A stretch of 6,788 bases of DNA from Fimbriimonadaceae bacterium (GTDB lineage Bacteria > Armatimonadota > Fimbriimonadia > Fimbriimonadales > Fimbriimonadaceae). Shown piece after piece: positions 1 to 4,874 of this stretch. The notes under the pieces are model-generated. The model was given only the letters and a program-made list of their open reading frames with translations, ran no database searches and was not told where the DNA came from. Position numbers and translations under genes: made by a program. The stretch is taken from positions 1 to 6,788 of the forward strand of contig JACFNW010000121.1 of NCBI GenBank assembly GCA_019454665.1. Direction: 5' to 3'. The first letter of the stretch is position 1. Every line of letters begins with the position of its first letter.

Positions 1-84
1 CGTTGTTATGCCGAAATGGCGTTCGCGAAAATAACGAAGCGTCTTATTGTGCCGAAACGCCGCTCGGCACATTAGCGCCAGGAC
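1..84. other. Non-coding left edge downstream of the GNAT gene
   Basis: No convincing coding sequence is visible here; open frames crossing it are low-complexity Arg/Ala/Gly-rich readings of other strands. It is less GC-rich than the genes. It contains a hairpin at 49-70 and a loose second inverted repeat (GTTAT at 5-9, ATAAC at 31-35). The word TGCCGAAA occurs twice, at 9-16 and 50-57. It probably serves as the 3' flank of the minus-strand acetyltransferase gene. Confidence 0.5.
49..70 (-). terminator. Possible weak terminator hairpin after the GNAT gene
   Basis: GTGCCGA (49-55) and TCGGCAC (64-70) form a perfect 7-bp stem with an 8-base loop. On the minus strand the stem begins 14 bases after the stop codon of the GNAT gene, which is the right place for a terminator. 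The stem is followed by AATAAGACG rather than a U-run, so it is not a canonical intrinsic terminator. It could instead be an mRNA 3'-end stabilising hairpin. Confidence 0.35.
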
Positions 85-687
85 TCAGAGCACGCGGGCG
101 AGGTCGAGGGTGGCCAGCACCCACGCGCCATCGGGCTCGAACGCAGCTTCCGGATCGAGCCGGCGCATCAGGGCGAGCGAGGCGCGGTTGGTCGCCAGCA
201 CCGGGCAGACCAAGCGCGCGATGCCTCGGCTGCGCGCGGCGAGTGCCAGGTGCATGAACAGCGTCCGCCCCAAACCGACGCCTTGAAAGTCGTCCGCCAC
301 GGCCACGGCGGCTTCGGCCTGCGATGGGTCGCGCGGGTCGCGCACGAATCGGGCGACGGCGACGCCCCGCACCGCGCCCGCCGAGCGGATGGTCGCCCCG
401 ATCGCGTAGTGGTTCGAGCCGTCCAGTTCGGTCAGGTAGCGCAGCTCCTCGGCCGAGAACCGCCGCTTCACCGTCCCGAACCGGTGGTAGACCGTCTGAT
501 CGCGGGCGGTGCGCAGGGCACGGACGAAGAGGGGTTTGTCTTCGGGGCGAACCTCGCGCATCCGCACGACCCGCCCATCTTTCAGGGGGAGCCGATCGCC
601 CTCCTCGCGCCGCCCGGTGAGCCACCAAACGGCGGCGACACCGGCTCCGGCGGCCAGCCACCACGTCCAAGTGCGGACTCGCGCCAT
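85..687 (-). CDS. Membrane-anchored GNAT-family N-acetyltransferase
   Basis: This is a 200-residue protein with a GNAT fold, predicted to transfer an acetyl group from acetyl-CoA to an amine; the substrate cannot be read from the sequence. Residues about 6-23 form a Trp/Ala/Gly-rich hydrophobic segment preceded by arginines, probably a single membrane anchor with the catalytic domain (about 38-200) in the cytoplasm. Motif A is clear: Q135-x-x-G138-x-G140 followed by a helix binds the acetyl-CoA pyrophosphate. The segment VRMREVRPED near residue 41 and the YHRF near 67 resemble the acetyltransferase domain of Pat-type protein lysine acetyltransferases, so a protein substrate is possible. I chose ATG 687 because it begins the anchor and lies 7 bases after a -10 element; an in-frame ATG at 756 would add 23 unlikely residues. 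It diverges from the J-like gene. Confidence 0.85.
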   Translation of the reverse strand: MARVRTWTWWLAAGAGVAAVWWLTGRREEGDRLPLKDGRVVRMREVRPEDKPLFVRALRTARDQTVYHRFGTVKRRFSAEELRYLTELDGSNHYAIGATIRSAGAVRGVAVARFVRDPRDPSQAEAAVAVADDFQGVGLGRTLFMHLALAARSRGIARLVCPVLATNRASLALMRRLDPEAAFEPDGAWVLATLDLARVL

Positions 688-694
688 CGAAGGG

Positions 695-700
695 ATTGTG
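695..700 (-). promoter_or_regulatory. Extended -10 element of the GNAT gene
   Basis: Read on the minus strand, TGG-CACAAT ends 7 bases before the ATG at 687, and there is no Shine-Dalgarno sequence between them. The TGn directly before the hexamer makes an extended -10. The spacing predicts transcription starting at or next to the start codon, meaning a leaderless mRNA. I could not see a convincing -35. Confidence 0.45.
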
Positions 701-719
701 CCACAGAGCACTTCGGGGC

Positions 720-735
720 GACGGGCCCGCCCGTC
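720..735. promoter_or_regulatory. Palindrome between divergent promoters (candidate operator)
   Basis: GACGGGC (720-726) and GCCCGTC (729-735) are perfect inverted 7-base arms with a 2-base spacer. The palindrome sits between the -10 elements of the GNAT gene (695-700) and the J-like gene (741-746), where it would overlap both -35 regions. That position suits a shared operator. In GC-rich DNA such short palindromes also arise by chance, and no regulator gene is nearby. Confidence 0.3.
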
Positions 736-740
736 AACGG

Positions 741-746
741 TATCAT
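741..746 (+). promoter_or_regulatory. Candidate -10 element of the J-like/fucosidase unit
   Basis: TATCAT lies 12 bases before the GTG start at 759. No Shine-Dalgarno sequence is present in the interval, so the transcript would start close to or at the GTG. It supports choosing GTG 759 over the upstream open frame that begins near 696. No clear -35 is visible. Confidence 0.45.
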
Positions 747-758
747 GAGCGCACACCC

Positions 759-1220
759 GTGAGCACCGGACGACGCTTCTACGATCTGGCGCGCGCCCAC
801 GTCAACAGCGAGTGGGACCGCCTCAAGGACTTGGACATCTTCGACAAGATCAGCGATGGCCTGCACCGGTCGGATGCCCAAGCGGAGCTGGATGCGGCGA
901 CACCGGCGACCACGGAGACCGAATCGGTGGCCTTCGAGCGCATCGAGTACGTGGTCGAGAAGCGCGTGGTGACCGACCCCGAGGAGAAGCGCCGGATCGC
1001 CCGATCGGTGTTGGGCGTGGGGGCCGAAGCCCAGTACGAAGAAATCCGCGAGGCGTTCGAGCGGCTCTCGCGCCGGGCCAACCCGTCGAACTTCCCCGAC
1101 AACACCAGCGAGCGGAAGCAGGCCCAGGAGCTTCACCGTCGCGTGCATCTGGCGTACCAGACGCTGACCGAGAACATGGACAGCACCGAGCGACGGTTCA
1201 AGAACCTCGAACTGGATTGA
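759..1220 (+). CDS. Degenerate J-domain (DnaJ-like) protein lacking HPD
   Basis: This is a 153-residue soluble, highly charged protein. The C-terminal part (about 79-150) matches a J-domain in layout: a helix-I/II stretch with LGVGAEAQYEEIREAFERLS, then a second amphipathic helix ending AYQTLTEN. The invariant HPD tripeptide that triggers Hsp70 ATP hydrolysis is replaced by ANPS (107-110), so it should not activate DnaK in the normal way. Residues 1-30 (FYDLARAHVNSEWDRLKD) form an amphipathic helix; residues 31-60 look like a linker rich in Ala and Thr. I start at GTG 759 because of the -10 at 741 and because the upstream residues look non-native. The fucosidase gene begins 11 bases downstream, so the two are probably co-transcribed, but no functional link is evident. 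The J-like assignment is moderately secure; its partner is unknown. Confidence 0.72.
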   Translation: MSTGRRFYDLARAHVNSEWDRLKDLDIFDKISDGLHRSDAQAELDAATPATTETESVAFERIEYVVEKRVVTDPEEKRRIARSVLGVGAEAQYEEIREAFERLSRRANPSNFPDNTSERKQAQELHRRVHLAYQTLTENMDSTERRFKNLELD

Positions 1221-1231
1221 GTTTTTGGGGC

Positions 1232-2299
1232 ATGAGAGACGACGTTCTCGCCCATAGTTCGGCCACCCGCCACGAGAAGCCCGCCTGGCTGCAGGAGCGG
1301 TTGCGGTGGTTCCAGTCTCTGCAATTCGGCATCATCCTTCACTGGGCGCCCTACAGCCAGTGGGATTGCTGCGAAAGTTGGCCGCTCGTGCCCGAGGACA
1401 CGTGGGCGCGGGGCGAGTGCAAGCCTTGGGTCGAACGCGGCAAGGACCTGGAGCGGTTTCAACGCGATTACTGGAATCTGCCCGCCACGTTCAACCCGAC
1501 CCGCTTCGATCCGGACGCATGGGCGCGAACGTTCGCCGAAGCCGGCGCCAAGTACGTCTGCTTCACCACCAAGCACCACGACGGCTTCTGCATGTGGGAC
1601 ACCCAAACCACGGACTACAAGATCACGGGACCGATCTGTCCGTTCCACACGCACCCCCAAGCCGATGTGACCAAGGCGCTGTTCGATGCGTGCCGCAAGC
1701 AGGGGCTGGCGATCTCGGCGTACTTCTCCAAGGCCGATTGGCATTGCCCCGACTATTGGAACCCCGAGACCGGCCCGACGCACCGCGGCGCGAACACGCT
1801 GGACGACCCCGAGCGATGGGAGCGGTTCGTCCGCTACACGCATGAGCAGATTCGCGAGCTGATGACGGACTATGGGCCGATCGCCGTCCTGTGGCTGGAT
1901 GCAGGCTGGGTCAAAGGCAAGGAGGACATCCGCATGGCCGAGATGGTGGCCATGGCGCGCGCGCTTCAGCCCGGCCTGATCGTGGCCAACCGCACGGTCG
2001 GCGACGAGTTCGAGGACATCGTCACTCCCGAGCGCGAGCTGCCCGAGGGGGACCTGGGTTCGCCGTGGGAGGCATGCCTGCCGCTGTGTCCCGATTGGAA
2101 GTACGTCTCGGGCCAAGCGCCCCGCTCGGCGGAGGAGGTGGTGGCCGAGATCGAGTTTGCTAACCGAAACGGCGGGAACCTTCTGCTGGGCATCGCGCCG
2201 ATGCCGACGGGCGAACTGCCGCCCGCCCAGGTGGACGTGTTGCGCGAAATCGGTCGGATGCGGGCGCGGTTCGAGGCTGGAGCCCCCGACCGGAATTGA
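1232..2299 (+). CDS. Alpha-L-fucosidase, GH29, catalytic domain only
   Basis: This 355-residue enzyme should hydrolyse terminal alpha-L-fucose from glycans with retention of configuration. GH29 hallmarks are in order: FGIILHWAPYSQW (32-44), the substrate-binding KYVCFTTKHHDGFCMWDT block (107-124, with H115/H116), and VLWLDAGW (219-226), where D223 matches the nucleophile. WEACLPLCPDWKY (279-291) follows, with E280 a candidate acid/base, and then NRNGGNLLLGIAP (311-323). There is no signal peptide, so it is predicted to be cytoplasmic and to act on imported fucosylated sugars. The family usually exceeds 400 residues with a C-terminal beta-sandwich; that domain is absent. The ATG at 1232 lies 11 bases after the J-like gene stop, with only a weak TTGGGG ribosome-site candidate. 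The final codons overlap tRNA-Thr in antisense, so the last five or so residues are dictated by the tRNA sequence. Confidence 0.9.
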   Translation: MRDDVLAHSSATRHEKPAWLQERLRWFQSLQFGIILHWAPYSQWDCCESWPLVPEDTWARGECKPWVERGKDLERFQRDYWNLPATFNPTRFDPDAWARTFAEAGAKYVCFTTKHHDGFCMWDTQTTDYKITGPICPFHTHPQADVTKALFDACRKQGLAISAYFSKADWHCPDYWNPETGPTHRGANTLDDPERWERFVRYTHEQIRELMTDYGPIAVLWLDAGWVKGKEDIRMAEMVAMARALQPGLIVANRTVGDEFEDIVTPERELPEGDLGSPWEACLPLCPDWKYVSGQAPRSAEEVVAEIEFANRNGGNLLLGIAPMPTGELPPAQVDVLREIGRMRARFEAGAPDRN

Positions 2300-2352
2300 A
2301 CCGGTGACCTCCTCTTTACCAAAGAGGTGCTCTACCTCTGAGCTACGAGGGC
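2278..2352 (-). tRNA. tRNA-Thr (anticodon GGU)
   Basis: The minus strand folds into a full 75-nt cloverleaf including an encoded CCA. The 7-bp acceptor is GCCCTCG with CGGGGGC (one G-U pair), the discriminator is U, and a normal D-arm GCTCAGAGGTAGAGC is present. The anticodon stem CCTCT/AGAGG holds loop TTGGTAA, with anticodon GGT at plus positions 2318-2320, and the T-arm is CCGGTTCAATTCCGG. It lies 38 bases downstream of tRNA-Tyr and is probably processed from the same transcript. Its 3' 22 bases overlap the 3' end of the convergent fucosidase gene. Confidence 0.97.
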
Positions 2353-2390
2353 ATCCTGAAGCGCTGGGGCCAACCATTCACAGAGAACGC

Positions 2391-2476
2391 TGGTGGGGAG
2401 TGTAGGATTCGAACCTACGAAGGCGTTCGCCGACAGATTTACAGTCTGTTCCCATTGGCCACTCGGGCAACTCCCC
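2391..2476 (-). tRNA. tRNA-Tyr (anticodon GUA)
   Basis: The minus strand gives an 86-nt class II tRNA with encoded CCA. The acceptor is GGGGAGT/ACTCCCC with discriminator A. The anticodon stem ACAGA/TCTGT carries loop CTGTAAA, with GTA at plus positions 2440-2442. A long variable arm precedes the T-arm GTAGGTTCGAATCCTAC. The long variable arm together with GUA identifies bacterial tRNA-Tyr. It is the promoter-proximal gene of a Tyr-Thr pair; a TATATC element lies 13 bases upstream. Confidence 0.97.
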
Positions 2477-2489
2477 AGCGCACCCGGAA

Positions 2490-2495
2490 GATATA
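2490..2495 (-). promoter_or_regulatory. Extended -10 element of the tRNA-Tyr/Thr operon
   Basis: On the minus strand TGG-TATATC ends 13 bases before the mature 5' end of tRNA-Tyr, predicting a leader of about seven bases. TGn before the hexamer makes it an extended -10. The -35 window (about 2513-2518, reading GGGACT) has no good consensus and coincides with an arm of the adjacent palindrome. Confidence 0.55.
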
Positions 2496-2503
2496 CCACA
2501 TCG

Positions 2504-2559
2504 CCGTGCCCGAGTCCCCATGTTTGGGCCAGAATCCCAGCATGGATTCTCGGGCACGG
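2504..2559. repeat. 56-base nested palindrome after the DUF4139 gene
   Basis: The outer arms CCGTGCCCGAG (2504-2514) and CTCGGGCACGG (2549-2559) pair perfectly over 11 bp. After a 3x3 internal mismatch, CCATG (2518-2522) pairs with CATGG (2541-2545), and TGGG (2525-2528) pairs with CCCA (2536-2539) around a 7-base loop. On the minus strand it starts 13 bases after the DUF4139 stop codon, so it probably ends or protects that mRNA. No U-run follows. Its distal arm covers the -35 position of the tRNA promoter. It could alternatively be a dispersed REP-like element. Confidence 0.7.
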
Positions 2560-2572
2560 GCGCGCGGCGAAC

Positions 2573-4090
2573 CTATCGGCTCACGAACACCGAGTATTCG
2601 TAGGTCAGCGTCCGCTTCTTGCCAGGCTCCAAGTCCACCGACCATTCGATCTCGTGGCGGGCGTTCACGGCTCGGAGGCCCTTGCCCAGTGTCCGCACCT
2701 TGGGCACGTCCGAGTTCGCGATCAGTTCGCCGGTCACGCTCTTGGTGACGATCAAGCGAACGGCCTTGTCTTTGAGGTTGGTCAGTTCGACCGTGCCCTT
2801 CACGCGGACCTTGTCATAGTAGCCGCCACGGATTTGGGTGGCGTCTCGGTCACGAGCGACCTCTTCTTCGAAGTCCTCGCCTTTCACGTCGAGCGCCTTG
2901 GTGATGCGGACGTTGGCTTCGCCGCCTGCGCTGGTGTAGGTCATCATGTCCTGCCCGAGGATGTTGCCGTCCTTGGTCACGATGGCCGCGCCCGTGGTCA
3001 GCGGCTGGTTGGCCGTGTTCTTGAACTTGACCGAGTGCCAGATGTCGGCTTGGCTCGCGCCCGCCCCGGCGTAGTTGTCGTTCATCACGTAGTCGGGGAT
3101 GGACCACTCGTACACGTGCTCGTACTCGCTCTCGGCCCCGAACAGGATGTAGTAGCCTCGATCGCCGGGGTTCATCGTGACGTTGGGTTGGCGGTAGAAG
3201 AACAGGTCCTCGGAAGACTCGCCGGGAATCGGCGACGGCTCGAAGTTGGCGTCCATGCTCTCCATGGCGCGTCCGGCCAACATCTGGTTGGCCATGGGGG
3301 CGGCCATCTTGGCGTTCTCGCGGTAGCCGATGCCCATCAGGGAGTTGACCCATTGGTTCATGTCGCCGGGGAACGCGAACGGGTCGGCGATGTTCAGGTA
3401 GGGCACGTTGGGGAAGCCGGTAACCAAGCGAAGCTCGATGTTCTTGATCGGCGCGAGGTCGTTGAGGATGGTGGCCTTGCCGACGAGGCGGAGCTTCTTG
3501 TCGTCAAGCAGTTCGACGGCGTAGTTCGGCGCCCACGTCATGCCCCGCTCGAGCGAGAGGAGGACCGCTTTGCCATCCTTCGGCCCCTGGAGGTTCATGC
3601 GGATGACCCGCTTGCGATGGGTGACCTTGCGTTGCCAGACGAGGTCGGCTTGCGCTTCGACTTGCTTGATCGCGCCCTTCTGGAGCGCGCGGATGGTGGT
3701 TCCCGCCGAGGTGCCGATTCTGACCACGGCGACCTGACCCGCTGCGGAGACGAGTTCGCCCGTTTCGACTTTGTCGTTGGTGAAGGTGAACGTGAGGACC
3801 TTGCCCACGTTGGCTTGAAGGATGTCGTCGAGCGAGCCGAGCGGCTGTTCGGTGGTCTCCTCGACGTGGGTCGAGACGACCTCGGTGAACTTGATGCCTG
3901 CCGTTCCGGTCACCCAGAACGTCCCTAGCACCGATTGGGGCAATTGGTCCACAACGTACTCGCCCGGCCCTTCGATGGTGGCTTGGCGGGTGACGACGGC
4001 GTACCCGTTCTTGAACAGCGATGCGGCCGAGATTTCGAGGGCGAGCGGTTTGGGCGCGGCGACGACGCCGGCGAGCAAGAGTGTGATCAT
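2573..4090 (-). CDS. Exported DUF4139 domain-containing protein
   Basis: This 505-residue protein is of unknown function. Residues 1-12 (MITLLLAGVVAA) form a short hydrophobic signal-like segment without positive charge, suggesting export. The N-terminal part (about 18-150) is beta-rich with KNGYAVVTRQATIEG and a small barrel-like stretch around 95-145. From about 180 the DUF4139 pattern appears: W186-AP-NY, then KATILNDLAPIKNIELRLVTG (205-225), and it closes with IEWSVDLEPGKKRTLTYEYS (481-500). A Met/Ala-rich insertion (about 248-280) and an acidic stretch (290-330) lie between the halves. ATG 4090 is supported by AAAGGA (4099-4104), 8 bases upstream. It is transcribed alone, divergent from DUF1854, and ends at a long palindrome. 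DUF4139 proteins are generally annotated as surface or periplasmic without proven role; I infer no specific function. Confidence 0.85.
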   Translation of the reverse strand: MITLLLAGVVAAPKPLALEISAASLFKNGYAVVTRQATIEGPGEYVVDQLPQSVLGTFWVTGTAGIKFTEVVSTHVEETTEQPLGSLDDILQANVGKVLTFTFTNDKVETGELVSAAGQVAVVRIGTSAGTTIRALQKGAIKQVEAQADLVWQRKVTHRKRVIRMNLQGPKDGKAVLLSLERGMTWAPNYAVELLDDKKLRLVGKATILNDLAPIKNIELRLVTGFPNVPYLNIADPFAFPGDMNQWVNSLMGIGYRENAKMAAPMANQMLAGRAMESMDANFEPSPIPGESSEDLFFYRQPNVTMNPGDRGYYILFGAESEYEHVYEWSIPDYVMNDNYAGAGASQADIWHSVKFKNTANQPLTTGAAIVTKDGNILGQDMMTYTSAGGEANVRITKALDVKGEDFEEEVARDRDATQIRGGYYDKVRVKGTVELTNLKDKAVRLIVTKSVTGELIANSDVPKVRTLGKGLRAVNARHEIEWSVDLEPGKKRTLTYEYSVFVSR

Positions 4091-4098
4091 CGTTCGGT

Positions 4099-4104
4099 TC
4101 CTTT
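4099..4104 (-). promoter_or_regulatory. Ribosome binding site of the DUF4139 gene
   Basis: AAAGGA on the minus strand lies 8 bases before ATG 4090. It is one of the few clear Shine-Dalgarno sequences in the window and fixes the start, and it implies that this mRNA, unlike its neighbours, has a real 5' leader. Confidence 0.65.
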
Positions 4105-4161
4105 GCGACCTGCAACAGGAAGGACGAACGTTGGGCGCGGAAGGTACGGTGGGGCCTAGCG

Positions 4162-4267
4162 CTCGGTGGGGTTCGGTGAGGTGAGGTGAGGTTCGGTTGA
4201 GGTTCGGTGGGGTTTGGCTGAGGTCCGGCTGAGGTTTGGCTGAGGTTTGGCTGAGGTTCGGCTGGCG
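4162..4267. repeat. Tandem array of 10-11-base G/T-rich repeats
   Basis: About ten head-to-tail degenerate copies of TTYGGYTGAGG fill the spacer between the divergent DUF4139 and DUF1854 genes. The right half is most regular, with GCTGAGG at 4217, 4228, 4239 and 4250, exactly 11 bases apart; the left half has 10-base variants such as TTCGGTGAGG and TTCGGTGGGG. The plus strand is almost devoid of A and C and contains many GG runs. The unit length is not a multiple of three throughout, so it is not coding. It may be slippage-generated, a multi-site protein-binding array, or able to form weak G-quadruplexes. Confidence 0.85.
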
Positions 4268-4302
4268 TTGGGTCTAGAGACCGTGGGCGCCGTTCCGTTT
4301 GG

Positions 4303-4308
4303 TAGTAT
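4303..4308 (+). promoter_or_regulatory. Extended -10 element of the DUF1854 gene
   Basis: TGG-TAGTAT ends 8 bases before ATG 4317, giving the same arrangement as the GNAT gene on the other strand. It predicts a leaderless or nearly leaderless mRNA. Only a feeble GAGA lies where a ribosome site would be. It begins 36 bases after the end of the tandem repeat array. Confidence 0.5.
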
Positions 4309-4316
4309 CCGAGACG

Positions 4317-4814
4317 ATGTACGAGGTCCGGTATCTAGAGCCCGAAGCGATCCGCATCTACCGCGTCTCCGGCGCGGCGCACCCGCGCGTCGAGATCGAG
4401 GGCGACCGGACGATCCTGCAGGCCAAGTTCAAGCGCGTGTTCCCCTACTCGCGACCCGACCGGTTCTTTTCGGTGCAGGACGGGGCGAACAAGGAGGTCG
4501 GCGTGCTGCGGGATCTGGCGGGCCTCGACCTCGAGGAGCGCGAGATCGTGGGCCAGGAACTCGAGCGTCGGTACTACACGCCCCGGGTGAGCCGCATCCG
4601 CGACATCCGGCGCGACAGCGGGATGTTCCGGTTCGAACTCGACACCGACCGCGGCCCGGCGACGTACTTCGTGCGGAACTGGCGCGACAGCGCGCACGAG
4701 GTGATGCCCGGCCGCTGGCAGATCCTGAGCGTGGACGGGCAGCGGTTCCAGATCGAGGACCTGAACGCTCTCGACAAGCACAGCCAGAACCTGCTGTACC
4801 AGGAACTGTTCTGA
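4317..4814 (+). CDS. DUF1854 domain-containing protein
   Basis: This is a 165-residue protein consisting almost entirely of one DUF1854 domain; the family has no established biochemical role as far as I know. Family features visible in order are FKRVFPYSRPDRFFSVQD (residues 43-60), a KEVGVLRDLAGLDLEEREIV stretch, LERRYYTPRVSRI (about 85-97), a TDRGPATYFVRN core, and a C-terminal QRFQIEDLNALDKHSQNLLY. The protein is mixed beta/alpha, without signal peptide or membrane helix, so cytoplasmic. The family is often encoded beside ABC transporter genes; none is visible here. I chose ATG 4317 because of the -10 at 4303; a TTG at 4299 would add only six residues and would overlap the promoter. The next gene begins 60 bases later but is of different composition and probably unrelated. 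Confidence 0.9.
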   Translation: MYEVRYLEPEAIRIYRVSGAAHPRVEIEGDRTILQAKFKRVFPYSRPDRFFSVQDGANKEVGVLRDLAGLDLEEREIVGQELERRYYTPRVSRIRDIRRDSGMFRFELDTDRGPATYFVRNWRDSAHEVMPGRWQILSVDGQRFQIEDLNALDKHSQNLLYQELF

Positions 4815-4865
4815 GGCAATCATCGGAGTCAATCGGGCCGGAAGCTTCTTGCCCCTTTCGCACGT

Positions 4866-4871
4866 CATAAT
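4866..4871 (+). promoter_or_regulatory. Candidate -10 element of the methyltransferase gene
   Basis: CATAAT ends 3 bases before ATG 4875 and 12 bases before a second in-frame ATG at 4884. No Shine-Dalgarno sequence is visible before either. If this is the functional -10, RNA would begin near 4878-4884, which favours leaderless translation from ATG 4884. Confidence 0.4.
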
Positions 4872-4874
4872 CCG

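Noticed and set aside
250..762. Plus-strand open frame across the GNAT gene ending near 762
   Set aside because: Composition is Arg/Pro/Ala/Gly-rich and it is antisense to a clear acetyltransferase with an intact acetyl-CoA motif.
582..1148. Minus-strand open frame across the J-like gene
   Set aside because: It spans both the GNAT start and the J-like gene in antisense and shows no domain or ribosome site.
1133..2377. Long open frame (414 codons) on the minus strand across the fucosidase gene
   Set aside because: It is Arg/Leu/Gly/His-rich, runs through both the GH29 coding strand and the tRNA-Thr gene, and contains no motif.
2393..3928. Long open frame (511 codons) on the plus strand across the DUF4139 gene
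   Set aside because: It is the complement of a recognisable protein, is Val/Gly/Asp/His-rich without any family motif, and runs through tRNA-Tyr. It is explained by high GC content.
4162..4267. CRISPR array or replication-origin iterons
   Set aside because: The units abut with no spacers, are far too short for CRISPR repeats, and there is no cas, dnaA or rep gene or AT-rich unwinding region nearby.
4835..4854. Terminator after DUF1854 (GGGC at 4835 with GCCC at 4851)
   Set aside because: The stem is only four strong pairs with an asymmetric bulge, and only three T follow. It is too weak to call.
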